A DNA stretch of 64,000 nucleotides from Pyronema omphalodes (lineage: Eukaryota; Ascomycota; Pezizomycetes; Pezizales; Pyronemataceae): NCBI GenBank assembly GCA_024516155.1, contig JAJJXM010000025.1, forward strand, positions 310,001-374,000. The letters run 5' to 3'. The notes under the pieces are model-generated. The model was not told where the DNA came from. It did no database searches and saw only the letters and a program-made list of their open reading frames with translations. Shown here piece by piece: positions 26,159-35,876 of this stretch (position 1 is the stretch's first letter; every line of letters starts with the position of its first letter). The position numbers and the translations under genes were made by a program.

Positions 26159-26172
26159 GGATTTTGAGACTG
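26159..26172 (+). repeat. Left target-site duplication of the LINE
   Basis: GGATTTTGAGACTG, identical over 14 bases to 32223-32236. The preceding sequence (CATTGGA) and the sequence after the right copy (ATGTTAAAG) would rejoin on removal of the element. Confidence 0.92.
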
Positions 26173-26287
26173 GGACGAACACACGCCACACCAACGCTAG
26201 AAAAACACCACGTTTCTCGCTTAATTATCCAAATCGGGAAGTCGGAGAGAATTCTCACGGCTTCACGACATTCCACCTCTGAGGCCC

Positions 26288-28093
26288 ATGGCTCCCATGA
26301 AGCCTCCCCCCCCTCCGCGCTTCGGCCTCACCTCCGAAATGCGCACTTTCAGCGGCAGCAACTCCTCCAGAGTGTCCACTCCCGCCCCAGCGTCCGCAGA
26401 CGACGTGTTCGGCGCGTCTGCCCCCGACACCCCTACGCGTGCGAGCAAGAACTTGCCGCTAGGTACCACGCCCGGTTCTGGATGGTCATCCAGCAGCCCT
26501 CTATCCTCGTGCCCCAGCACGGTCAAAAAACGAGCCCACGTCGCGGCCTTTGGGTCTGCCATGGGACACGAAATGCGCTCTGCCCCAGGAGTCGGCACAC
26601 AAGCCTCGCCGCTGGTCAGCTCGACCCTGCTTGAACAGCTGTCTGCTCGCCTGGCAGCCACAGAAACCCGTATGCGCGCGCTGGAAGAAAAGCTCAGCCA
26701 GCAAGACTCCCGTCCCTGCTCGTGCCCGGCGTCGCAAGTCGCCCGCACCGCCCCCCGCACCTCTCCGACCACCCGTCCAACCGCCCCCACCGCCTCCCAG
26801 AAGTCTGCCCCAGCAGAAAGCAACAAACCCGCAGCTCTGGCGGCCACAAAACCCCGTGCGCACGCCCTCCCCGCCGTACAGGCCCCGGTGGGCACCTCTA
26901 AGCTCACCGCTGCCCAGTCCTACGCGGCTATGCTTCGTAACAACCTCCCGGAGCTCCCCCCTCCTCCTCCTGCGCCCGCTTGGCAAACATTCCAAACCAA
27001 GCAGCAAAAGAAGCAAGCCCAACGGCTTAACAACCCGTTCTCCCCGGAGAAAAATCTCGCCACCGAAGATAGACGTATCATCTTCACTCGCCAGGACGGA
27101 GCTCGCCCCTCCCCCAAACCGGATCAAGACTTCACGGCGGCAGTCAATGTGTGCCTGCACCTCCGAGGAGCACCTCAATTCCACCGCCTCGCCAAAGTCT
27201 CCCGCAACAGCAAGGGGACTATCACCGCTACCACAGTCCCCGGAGTGAGCGCAACCACCATTGTTGGTTGCTACCGTAACGAAATATTAAACGCCATGCG
27301 TGAAGTAGATCGTGCTGTAGTCGACGTCCGTCCTATGGAAAAGTGGGTAAAGCTGAAAGTCCACGGAATCCCACTCAATCGTTTCTTGGGAAGGGGACCC
27401 AACGGTCTCCGCAAGATGGAACTCGAGCTCCAGGCGAATCATGAAGGGCTGGAAATCGTTCCTGGTGCCCGCTGGTTGGGTAAACGCAGCACCATCCGTG
27501 ACCGCCTTGAAAGAGGCGAAATCCAATCGTCGTCAGCAGTTTTCGTGGTCAAAGGCTCCCCCGCAGCACAGATGCTGATGTCCCGTGGGGCACTCCTGGG
27601 ATCCACAAGGTACCGAGTAGAATTGTTTAACCATGAAGGCCCTGACAGCCAGTGCGCGGGCTGTCTCAAATGGGGACACATTCGCGAGCGGTGCACCACC
27701 CCCGCCGTTCTTCGCTGTCGCTTCTGTGGCCAGAACCACTCTTCCGATGCCCACGCATGCGGTATGGAGGGATGCTCCGTACCCAAAGGACTCCCCTGCC
27801 AGCACTCCAAGGCTGCGGCCCGCTGCGTCAACTGTCGTGGCAACCATTATGCCAACTCCCGCATCTGTCCTTCTCGCATAGAAGCGGTTGCCCTCGCCAG
27901 GCAACTCCGTCATTCCTCCTCCGGATCGCAGGCTTCCACCTCCACCACTGCGAATACCACCAACGCCGATGCCTCGAACCCCGAAGCCTCCCAAGAGTCC
28001 ACGGAGTCGACTATTCAACCCTCCCCCCGCCCCGATGCCATACTGTCCGACCCGGACGAAATGGTTGATGCCGTTGTGCCAGACAACAATTAA
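26288..28093 (+). CDS. LINE ORF1, Gag-like zinc-knuckle protein
   Basis: 601 aa. The N-terminal half is Pro/Ser/Ala-rich and low-complexity. A predicted coiled coil lies at about residues 105-140 (LVSSTLLEQLSARLAATETR, then MRALEEKLSQQ) and could mediate oligomerisation. A folded region follows at about 270-430. Three zinc knuckles then appear between about residues 455 and 530: one CX2CX4HX4C (CAGCLKWGHIRERC) and two of form CX2CX3HX6C (CRFCGQNHSSDAHAC and CVNCRGNHYANSRIC). Such proteins bind the element RNA to build the RNP. The stop codon TAA overlaps the ORF2 start as TAATG. ATG 26288 is the first good start; 26297 is an in-frame alternative. Confidence 0.9.
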   Translation: MAPMKPPPPPRFGLTSEMRTFSGSNSSRVSTPAPASADDVFGASAPDTPTRASKNLPLGTTPGSGWSSSSPLSSCPSTVKKRAHVAAFGSAMGHEMRSAPGVGTQASPLVSSTLLEQLSARLAATETRMRALEEKLSQQDSRPCSCPASQVARTAPRTSPTTRPTAPTASQKSAPAESNKPAALAATKPRAHALPAVQAPVGTSKLTAAQSYAAMLRNNLPELPPPPPAPAWQTFQTKQQKKQAQRLNNPFSPEKNLATEDRRIIFTRQDGARPSPKPDQDFTAAVNVCLHLRGAPQFHRLAKVSRNSKGTITATTVPGVSATTIVGCYRNEILNAMREVDRAVVDVRPMEKWVKLKVHGIPLNRFLGRGPNGLRKMELELQANHEGLEIVPGARWLGKRSTIRDRLERGEIQSSSAVFVVKGSPAAQMLMSRGALLGSTRYRVELFNHEGPDSQCAGCLKWGHIRERCTTPAVLRCRFCGQNHSSDAHACGMEGCSVPKGLPCQHSKAAARCVNCRGNHYANSRICPSRIEAVALARQLRHSSSGSQASTSTTANTTNADASNPEASQESTESTIQPSPRPDAILSDPDEMVDAVVPDNN

Positions 28094-28124
28094 TGCTGAA
28101 ACACCTCAAAGTGTTTCAGCTTAA
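28090..28124 (+). promoter_or_regulatory. Hairpin enclosing the TAATG stop-start junction
   Basis: GCTGAAACAC (28095-28104) pairs perfectly with GTGTTTCAGC (28111-28120) across a six-base loop CTCAAA. Just outside, TTAA (28090-28093) pairs with TTAA (28121-28124), leaving only the T of the ATG (28094) bulged. The stem therefore has 14 pairs and contains both the ORF1 stop codon and the ORF2 start codon. In the silkworm LINE SART1 a UAAUG junction with downstream RNA structure is known to support termination-reinitiation. A similar role here is inference. Confidence 0.7.
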
Positions 28125-31100
28125 TTGCCGTAAGAGCGGTGAGGTTCTTACGGCGGCGATGGAGACTGGTGTGGAACTGGAGGCGGACTTGGTGCTCATC
28201 CAAGAACCCCCCACGTTCCAGGGATGGAGGCACCCCGCCTTCGACTTCATATGGGGAGGTCGAGTGCTCACGGGTGTCCGGAAGGATTCGGTATGGACGG
28301 TCCGCGTTCGGGAAGACTTGGGAAGGGAAGGAGAAGGGGATGTCCAGGTTCTCGACGTCCTTTGCCGAGGTCACCGCCAGATACGCATCGTGAATGTCTA
28401 CGATGCTGTCCGAACGGCTGATAACACAAGACCTGCAAGGTTGGTAACGTGGTCACGAATTATCACTCCAGGCACGATCCTCGCCGGTGACTTCAACGCC
28501 CACAGTAGGAGATGGAACCCCTACTGTGACCAACCGATCCACCACGCCTTTCTAGAGGAGCTCATGGACGAACATGATTTGCGGTACGTCGGGGATGGGC
28601 TCGAAACCCACTCCCAGAGCGGGCAGCGACGGATAAGCGTGATTGATCTGGTCTTCGCCACGATGGAGGTAGCCCCCCATGTATTGGCCCGCCGCCTCGA
28701 CGACCCCAAGCATGCTACCACGTCAGACCATGAAGCCATCTGGTGGGAGGTCACGTCGGTAGTGGAACCGGAGGACTATGACGCGCCAACTCGTGGTTGG
28801 GCGGTGGGGGAATTGCTTGAGAACGAGGACACGGTGCACAAAGCGGCGTCAGACTGGCACCGTCGAAGCGAACGCAGGCCACCGCTGTCCAGTCGTTGCT
28901 CAACGGAAGAGGTGGAAGCTGAAGCGATTTGGATCAGGGAACAGCTCACGGAGCTGCTTGATGAACATGCCAGGAGGGTGCGCATCACCGCTCGCTCCAA
29001 ACGGTGGTGGGGGGCGGACATCAAAGCAGCCCGCAGCAGGTATGGCCGCATTCGCCGCGCTGCCAAACAGGGCCGCGCCACGAAGGAGCAGGAAGTAGAA
29101 GCGAGGAACTCCTACAACAAGATTCAACGTTCCCGCAAGCGTTCGTGCTGGGGCACTTTTCTCGAGACCGCTAATGGTGACGCAGTTTGGCAGGTCCGAC
29201 GTTCAACCACCCCCCGCACTACCACGGTGGTGGGCAGCCTCACTGACGAAAACGGCAACACCGCGGACGACGAGCAGGCTAAACGAGAAATGCTGGCTGC
29301 TGTCTCGTTCCCTCCCCCGAATGCGTACCGCTCCCGCTGCAGATTCTGCTCCCCCAACCCCGGGCAAGGCTACAAGATGGTTACCGAAGATCTGGTCTCG
29401 GAAGCTATCTCTCGCCAAAGCAACTCCAAAGCACCCGGCAAGGACTCCCTGGGAGTTCCCATCATTAAAGCTTTAATGAAGTGGGACCCTACACGCATCA
29501 CCGCCCTGGTCACGCAGTGCATCCGACTGAGCTACCACCCGGCAGACTGGAAACTCGCCAAAGGAATCTGCATTCCCAAACCGGGGAAGCCCAGTTATGA
29601 CAAGGCCAAGAATTTCCGGGTCATCTCGCTTCTCAGCTGCCTTGGTAAGCTTGTCGAGAAGGTCGCCACAATGCTGATTACCGAGGCAGTGGAAACCAGC
29701 GGGTACCTCCACGTTGGTCAGTTTGGAGGACGGAAAGGACGCTCCGCTGCGGATGCAGCAGCAGTACTCGTGACTGCGGTCGAAGAAGCGTGGGAAAAGA
29801 AGTTGCTGGCTGGAGCCCTCCTGATGGACGTCAAGGGAGCCTTCCCGACGGTCAATGCGGAGTGCCTAGCAAACAAAATGCGATCCGCTGGGATCGAAGA
29901 GGATTTGATTGGGTGGGTTGAGAGCTTCATGAACTCTCGTTCGGTCGAAATCACGATTGCTGGAGACGCCGGCGCCCCGATCCGCACCAACACCGGGCTC
30001 CCCCAAGGATCTCCCGTCTCCCCCGTGCTCTTTCTAATTTATATTGCTGAACTCGCATATATAGTCGAACGAGAGATGTCGGATACAGTTGGTTTGTCCT
30101 TCGTCGACGACGTGACGTGGATCGCGCGAGGAAAAACCCCCGAAGAAGTAGCTGCGAAACTGAGTCGCTGCGCCGAAATCTGCATATACTGGGCCCGTGG
30201 CAACGCAGTACGCTTCGAGCCCGATAAGACGGAGGCTATCCTCTTCTCTAACCGCCGATCCCCCCCGGACACATCCACCGTCACAATCCCCGTCGACGAT
30301 CACCTCGTTTCCTTCTCTTCCCGTCCCGTTCGGTGGTTGGGCTACTGGTTGGAACAGTCGCTCACTTTCAACCACCACCACCAACGGTGGATTGCTAAGG
30401 CACGACAACAGCAAGCACGGCTTGCTCGCCTGTGTAAGAGACAGGGGCTCCCTCCCGCAAGCACCGCCAACCTCCAAAAAGCGGTAGTCCAATCCGTGGC
30501 TACGTACGGTATTGATGTTAACGCCGCCCGCAAAAAACCTCCTCGTGACGCTGGCAAAATCACCCGTCTTCAACTGATCCTCAGCCAACAAGCCCGAGCC
30601 GTCACAGGGTGCCTCCGCACAACCCCCCTCGGCTTTCTGATGGCTGAAGGAGCCACCCGTCCCGCAGAAGCAATTGTGCGTAGTAGAGAAGCTCGGTTCC
30701 GAGCACGAATTCTCACTCGTCCTCCCCCGGCGGCCTCCACCCAACCGTCCCCGACCGCCGACGCCATTCGCAGTCTGACACGACGAGCAGCTGCTCGTAC
30801 AGGTTTCACCGCCATCGAAACCGTCGAACCCCCCGCTCGTTTCAACTTCCGCTACATGGACGTTGTAGTAGAACCTCGCGAGGAAGCGGCAGCTTCAGCA
30901 CGCAGCTGGCGCTCGCTCCAAGCGCTCTGCTTCTGGACCGATGGCTCCAGAATTAACGACAGGAGTGGCGCAGGGTACGTCCATTATGTCGATGGCTCCC
31001 TTGTCTCCCGGTCCTTTCACCTTGGCCCACATGTCGAGGTCTTCGACGCCGAGCTTTTCGCCATCCACCAGGCCTTGCTCGATTGCTACGACGACCTTAT

Positions 31101-31861
31101 CATCCCCCCCCCCGATGAAAAAGATCGTCATCTTCTCAGATGCCCAGGCTGCCCTAGCCCGCATCATGACGGAGGACCCCGGCCCTGGACAGTCCCTGTC
31201 CCGCCGCATCCGCGGATTGGTAAGAGACTTCGTCAATTGGGACGTCGACGTCCAAATCCGCTGGGTTCCTGGACACTCCGACATCGAGGAAAATGAAGCC
31301 GCAGATGTAGCTGCTAAGCTGGGTGCGCAGCATCGCTGTGAGGCACAGGCGCTCACTCGGTGCACCGACCCAACTTGCTTTACCCCCCCAGAAGCATCCC
31401 TCGCTCACGTCAACAGAGTAGCCACTGAAACTCTGGCTGATATCACCAAGCGTTGGATCACTAAGGACCTACGCTCCAGCAAGTCCTACAGACCACGCCG
31501 CAAGTTTGGTCTGCGAGCAGACCTCCGGGACCTGCCCAAGCGAAAGGCTGCGGTCTTCCTCCAGCTCGCGTCTGGCCACGCACTGGTGGGAACCCACCTT
31601 AAGCGAATTAAAAAGAAAGAATCCGACGCTTGTTGGTGGTGTGAGTCCAACCAGCGTCAAACCAGAGGACACCTCTTCGGAGAGTGCCGGAGATGGCAAT
31701 CAGAGTTTGGGAAGCTCCGGAAAGAGGTGGAAAGAATTACGGGGAGACCGAGGAGGACGCGGGGACGTTTGAAAGTAGTGAATATTTTTAGGGACGATCG
31801 ACTCACGAAAGCGATCTTGGAATACCTGGCTGCAACCCAGATTGGCAGACGATATGAATAG
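28093..31861 (+). pseudogene. LINE ORF2 (endonuclease, reverse transcriptase, RNase H), one-base frameshift
   Basis: Opens at ATG 28093. Endonuclease motifs are LKVFQLNCRKS at the start, LIQEPP, GDFNAHSRRWN near residue 135 and SDHEAI near 215. The reverse transcriptase has LPQGSPVSPVLFLIYIAEL and the catalytic variant FVDD near residue 667. RNase H starts at FWTDGSRI and continues to DAELFAIHQALLD. The frame then breaks in a C10 run (31104-31113) and would stop at 31296. Past the run the +1 frame resumes with IVFSDAQ-type and ENEAADVAAK RNase H motifs. It ends with a CX2C..HX4C cluster (CWWCESNQ..GHLFGEC) and stops at 31861. One C too many explains the break; the full product would be about 1255 aa. 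A homopolymer sequencing error is equally possible. Confidence 0.92.
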
Positions 31862-32193
31862 CAGCGCAAGAGAGGGAAAAGTACGCGAGTGTTTTTTGTT
31901 TCTTTTGTGTTTCTCTACCTTTTCCTTTGTTTTTTCACTTAAAGGAGGACACGCATGGGCAAATTTGTTTTTCTTTTGAAAGACGTTTGTTTCTTTTCTT
32001 TCTCTGTTTTTTTCCTTATGAGATTGGCTTTAGGGGGTGAGGGAAGTTAAAGTTTTGTGTTTCTTTGCGCGGGGACGTTTTTTGGGGATAAGGAGATTAG
32101 GGGGCCTCATTAGGAGGCTTCGGCCTCGAGGACAGGATTAGGATAGTGCCATAGTTTCCCGCATAGGCCTTAGAGGCCTCGAACGGTGTATGA

Positions 32194-32222
32194 TTAAAAT
32201 GTAAAAATGTAAAAATGTAAAT
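32194..32222 (+). repeat. LINE 3' simple-repeat tail
   Basis: Roughly three units of AAAAATGT ending in AAAT, immediately before the right target-site duplication. Short A-rich tandem tails instead of plain poly(A) are common at the 3' ends of LINEs and mark the point where reverse transcription begins. Confidence 0.85.
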
Positions 32223-32236
32223 GGATTTTGAGACTG
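32223..32236 (+). repeat. Right target-site duplication of the LINE
   Basis: GGATTTTGAGACTG, identical to 26159-26172. It starts directly after the A-rich tail of the element. Confidence 0.92.
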
Positions 32237-33553
32237 ATGTTAAAGATTTATTGTTCTGTAAAAACAAATATACGGATTAACGTATTCATATGAACTAATT
32301 CAACTGTCTGAGGTCTCTGTAGTATGATCCCCTATAAAAAAGTCTATGGGTAAAACAGAGATACCGCTGGATTAATAAGTGTTTGACTCTCAATTCCTAA
32401 TCAGCCTAGCTACTAGGAGCAATAAAAATCTGTTGATATTATCTGTTCAGCTCTATCAAGTCACGTTGCTTGTTAATGCTAACTACGATACAGCGAACAT
32501 ATGACCGATAAATTCGGCGAGTTGTGATTGAAATTTGCCACTTCTCATCCCACCAGCCGTCGTGTAGTGTAGACATAGAGATTTGCGGAGATTGAGATCG
32601 GAAGGTGAGAGAGGCAGGCAGAAAGCGCATAGGTTTTGAAGTATATATTGCATAGCATGAAGAGAATTGAATTAGTAACTGCCCTTGTGAAAAAAAAAAA
32701 AAAGAAAAGGGGGGGGGGGGGGGTTGCAAACGTATCCCGGAGGGTTCTCTAACGGGTTTCACAACATTTTTAATGCCAGGGCACTATTAGGGGCAACAAC
32801 ATTTCTATATTGTGAGAAGATTGATCTTAAACAACAAAATTCCAAAACTCATGAACGCTGCGTAGTTTGAAGATTTTAATAGAATTTTAATTGCCATCGC
32901 ACCGTAGCGTGCAGGGTGATCAATTTAGACCAAGCGTAATTTGATGAAAATGGTCTAATCGTGATGACCTGTGTAAGGGATAAACGTGCTCATGTGCGAA
33001 AGGAATATAGCATCTTACATTGCACCTTAAAATCATCAAAATAAAGTAGCGTTGGCTATGTATTGTAACACTAGTGATATTGGGTGCTGTTTAAATTGAA
33101 ATAGAGGTAAATCTGAATATTTTTTTGAAGGCGATGCTGTGTAATAATCAAAAGCACTTGGTTAATTCAATAATATAGACGCTATACATTCCAATTACAC
33201 AGTATCTGGGTTGATTAATTCGTTAGTTGTCTGCTCGGTCGGCGTTGGAAACAGAACTTTTCAAGAAAGCAAATGACGAGTTGTTACTCCTATCCTCAAC
33301 CACTTTTAGTCCATTCAAGAGATAATCAAGTGAGACTATATTTGGAATTGGCGGTTGTATGCAGATAGTAAGCACCTCTCAATCCTATAGCTAGAATAAG
33401 GAACCTCGTTTTACCAAGTGGTCTGATAAGTAGCCTAGCAAGCAGTTCTCGAATAATTCTATTTTTCAAATAATATGCTCAATTCAATAATCCTAAAACA
33501 AACAAAAAACGCAATCCGAACCATAACTCCCTTTCAAAGCTAGCCATGCTCAA
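32237..33553. other. AT-rich gene-free spacer
   Basis: No gene or known repeat recognised. It contains an A14-GAAAA-G15 block at 32690-32723. Base composition is far more AT-rich than in the LINE to the left. The right edge is the 3' flank of SPC1. Confidence 0.55.
32709..32723 (+). repeat. G15 homopolymer next to an A14 run
   Basis: A14 (32690-32703), then GAAAA, then fifteen G. It is an all-purine tract of 34 bases on the top strand. Confidence 0.95.
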
Positions 33554-34009
33554 CTACTGCAATTTCCTATCCCCTTCACCAGCCGCTAACCACCTCTGAG
33601 GGTTCTTGTTGTAGAAAGGCCACGGCGGCACAACAGCCAAAAACGTCAATGCAGTTCCTCCGAGTCCAATGTAAACCGTGTACATCAAATCCTGCTGGAG
33701 AAATCCGACAACCCAGGCGATAGCCTGTGAATGTTAGCCTCCGTAATTACTACCAAGCTCCGGGATGGTTGATGACGTTGATTATGTCGAAAGCTTTGCG
33801 ACGAGAAGTTAGGAAGAAAGACGTACTCCGAATACAATGAGTAACACAGTAGTTAGGAAGTCTGCGAGCTTCTGGCCTTCAAAGTCCTGTACAGGGAAAC
33901 ACGAGCTATTAGCGACTGCTAGTGACTTATGGTGGGCGGTAGGAATGAACAAGGGACAAGATAGACTCACGATGAACCCATCGAGAATCAACGATTGCAG
34001 AGAGTCCAT
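33554..34009 (-). CDS. SPC1: Signal peptidase complex subunit 1 (three exons)
   Basis: Exons (reading leftward) 34009-33971, 33886-33827 and 33724-33554, all phase-0 GT-AG, give 89 aa, the normal size of this microsomal 12-kDa subunit. The protein starts MDSLQSLILDGFI, then DFEGQKLADFLTTVLLIVFG (membrane helix 1). AIAWVVGFLQQDLMYTVYIG and LGGTALTFLAVVPPWPFYNK (helix 2 and the PxWPxYN motif) and a hydrophilic tail complete the chain. Spc1 sits in the ER membrane beside the Sec11 catalytic subunit and helps restrict cleavage to genuine signal peptides. The exons are too short to show up as long ORFs. The ATG lies 256 bases from the divergent RFTS gene. Confidence 0.93.
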
Positions 34010-34265
34010 TGTTGTAGTGGTTTTCAATTTGGCGGGGCTGCAATTTCGTGACGTGAAGTGGACTGGATTGAAGCTGCGACGTCTCGAGCTTAGATCTAGC
34101 TGTCCTTTCGCGATGCCCCCCCTGCGTGTTCCACAAGTCACGCTAGTTATGCCAGGGTTAGTCTAATATCAGCCTTGCTACATATACATGACAGCGTGCG
34201 CACGGCGCATCAACGCAACGCGTCTGTCATGAACCTTTACAAATGACACTCCCTTATTCCACGCG
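34010..34265. promoter_or_regulatory. Shared divergent promoter region of SPC1 and the RFTS gene
   Basis: Only 256 bases separate the two ATGs, so both 5' leaders and core promoters must lie here unless the upstream ends overlap. A GCGCACGGCGCATCAACGCAACGCG stretch around 34197-34222 is GC-rich and repetitive in GCGCA/ACGC. No TATA box is obvious. Confidence 0.5.
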
Positions 34266-35876
34266 ATGGCACCCCCGACTACAAAGATTACCACCCCGAA
34301 ACCTCACTCGTCCCAACGAATATTAAGCTCTAATGTCATAACAGAACGAGTAGCGTTGTCTCCTGCTGATACCTCTCTGGACAGAGAGTCTTGGCCGCAA
34401 ATGCAATTGAAGGATGTCACGATTACTAATTCGGACGGAAAACTAGTCGATTGGTTAACCGTGAATGAGGCTGGACCTTTCAGAGTTGTGGGACGATTAC
34501 AGAAAGTCAAAGAGGAATGTCAGGATATCGTGCTGAATACCGCCGTCTATCTCTGCCAGCTTGAAATCCCAGAGTTTTTCACTTATTCCATTCAGCAAGC
34601 CGAAGGAGAGGACGATGATCTTATCATATGGATTCTTGGAGACTGTGGGTGGTACACGATCACACCTTCCTCACAGTGGAGGCCACTATTTCTAATAGGA
34701 ATGGAGAAAGCAAGACTGTGGTTATTTATCGAGTGCAGCTATATTTCGGATGATCATTACTGGACGCCGTGTAGTTACAACCGGCTTGAGAGAAAATGGG
34801 CGGCAAAAAATAAGTGGACCCTGGAAGAAGCAGAAGCATCATTTACGCGGAATCATGAATTTATAATCATGAAGATGCTAGAGTTTGGCGGTGGATGGGA
34901 TAAGACCTCACTTTGGAAGTGGCTTGTGAAGAAGTTTCCAAATGCGCCTAAGGAATTACAACAAAGATTATTGAATTTGGAGATTAACAACAAGAAGAAG
35001 AAGAAGAAGTCTTCTCAGGAAACCATAAAAACGAAAACTAAAAAGTCTACTGAGGCGAGAATGGACGAGACAAGTATTAAAAGGGCTGCCTCACAAGAAA
35101 CTTTGACCTCGGACTTGGTAGATTTCCCAGCGCTGATGGAAGATACGCCACCTGAACATATAGTAACAGAGAATCAGGTCCGACTGGGAGACAATAAAAA
35201 ATCCGCCTCAAAGTCGAAATGCAAACGCTCCATCACCCCCGAAGGATCACGGCAATCACATCGTGTAAAGCGTGAGCGCCGAGAGCCCAGCCAATTCAAC
35301 GCTGCTTCCTTCATATCTGAGCCGTCCTCCCCTCCCCCCCAAAAGCGGGGCGCTCCTCCTACTACCACATCCTCTACCCTACCCAGAGATAGCATTACAC
35401 GAGTCAAAAGCAAAACGGAATCTCGAAAAAAATCCACCCTATATCTAGACTCCGAGGGACCCATTGAAACATCCACCGAAGTGTTTGAGCCTTCCGAATC
35501 CTTTGATCTCAAAAAAACAGACCCATTTACTCAGCCAGCGCGTCAACCACCTCAAAAGCAAGGAACTATCAGCCACGAGCCCATGATAGACACAATCGTC
35601 AGTGTCAGTGGTATCTGGTCATGTCCCGATTCTGACTGCCCTTTCAGAATGGACGTAAAGGAACAACACGCGATCGAAAAACATCTGATTGAGCATGGCG
35701 AAGCAGTGAAAGTTCAGATGGTGAAGGCGGGGGTTGAGGTGTGGAAACAGCCCGAGGACATTGATGATATAATAGAGGATATTAGGAAGAGGGCGGCAGA
35801 GTGGAGAGAGAAGCAGAAGCGGAAGGAAGAGGAAATAGAGAAGTATGGTTGTTGGTGGTTGGAAAATCTACCATAA
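34266..35876 (+). CDS. RFTS (DNMT1-RFD) domain protein, possible Raf2/DIM-7-like heterochromatin factor
   Basis: A single 536-codon exon. Residues about 45-200 match the replication-foci-targeting fold: KDVTITNSDGKLVDWLTVNE, GPFRVVGRL, LEIPEFFTYSI and IIWILGDCGWYTITPSSQW. A Lys-rich stretch at about 240, basic segments near 320-335 (KCKRSITPEG, RVKRERREP) and disordered linkers follow. A C-terminal zinc-binding pattern WSCPDSDCPF...HAIEKHLIEH and an acidic coil complete it. No methyltransferase motifs exist, so it is not DNMT1. Fission-yeast Raf2 pairs an RFTS domain with zinc fingers in the CLRC H3K9-methylation complex, and Neurospora DIM-7 has the equivalent place. I infer such a role from domain layout only. 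Confidence 0.8.
   Translation: MAPPTTKITTPKPHSSQRILSSNVITERVALSPADTSLDRESWPQMQLKDVTITNSDGKLVDWLTVNEAGPFRVVGRLQKVKEECQDIVLNTAVYLCQLEIPEFFTYSIQQAEGEDDDLIIWILGDCGWYTITPSSQWRPLFLIGMEKARLWLFIECSYISDDHYWTPCSYNRLERKWAAKNKWTLEEAEASFTRNHEFIIMKMLEFGGGWDKTSLWKWLVKKFPNAPKELQQRLLNLEINNKKKKKKSSQETIKTKTKKSTEARMDETSIKRAASQETLTSDLVDFPALMEDTPPEHIVTENQVRLGDNKKSASKSKCKRSITPEGSRQSHRVKRERREPSQFNAASFISEPSSPPPQKRGAPPTTTSSTLPRDSITRVKSKTESRKKSTLYLDSEGPIETSTEVFEPSESFDLKKTDPFTQPARQPPQKQGTISHEPMIDTIVSVSGIWSCPDSDCPFRMDVKEQHAIEKHLIEHGEAVKVQMVKAGVEVWKQPEDIDDIIEDIRKRAAEWREKQKRKEEEIEKYGCWWLENLP

Larger units (their letters stand above)
26173..32222 (+). mobile_element. Complete Tad1-like LINE retrotransposon
   Basis: About 6.05 kb bounded by a perfect 14-bp direct repeat, with a 115-base 5' leader, ORF1 (26288-28093), ORF2 (28093-31861, broken by a frameshift), a 361-base 3' UTR and a short simple-repeat tail. 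ORF1 carries zinc knuckles, and ORF2 an apurinic-type endonuclease, reverse transcriptase and RNase H; this order fits the fungal Tad1 clade. The element is markedly GC-richer than the AT-rich flanks and shows no obvious flood of C-to-T stops, so it has not been heavily hit by RIP. The intact target duplication and nearly open frames point to a recent insertion. Confidence 0.93.

Noticed and set aside
26263..28018. Several ORFs of 134-232 codons antisense or out of frame
   Set aside because: Shadows of LINE ORF1, whose zinc knuckles identify the true frame.
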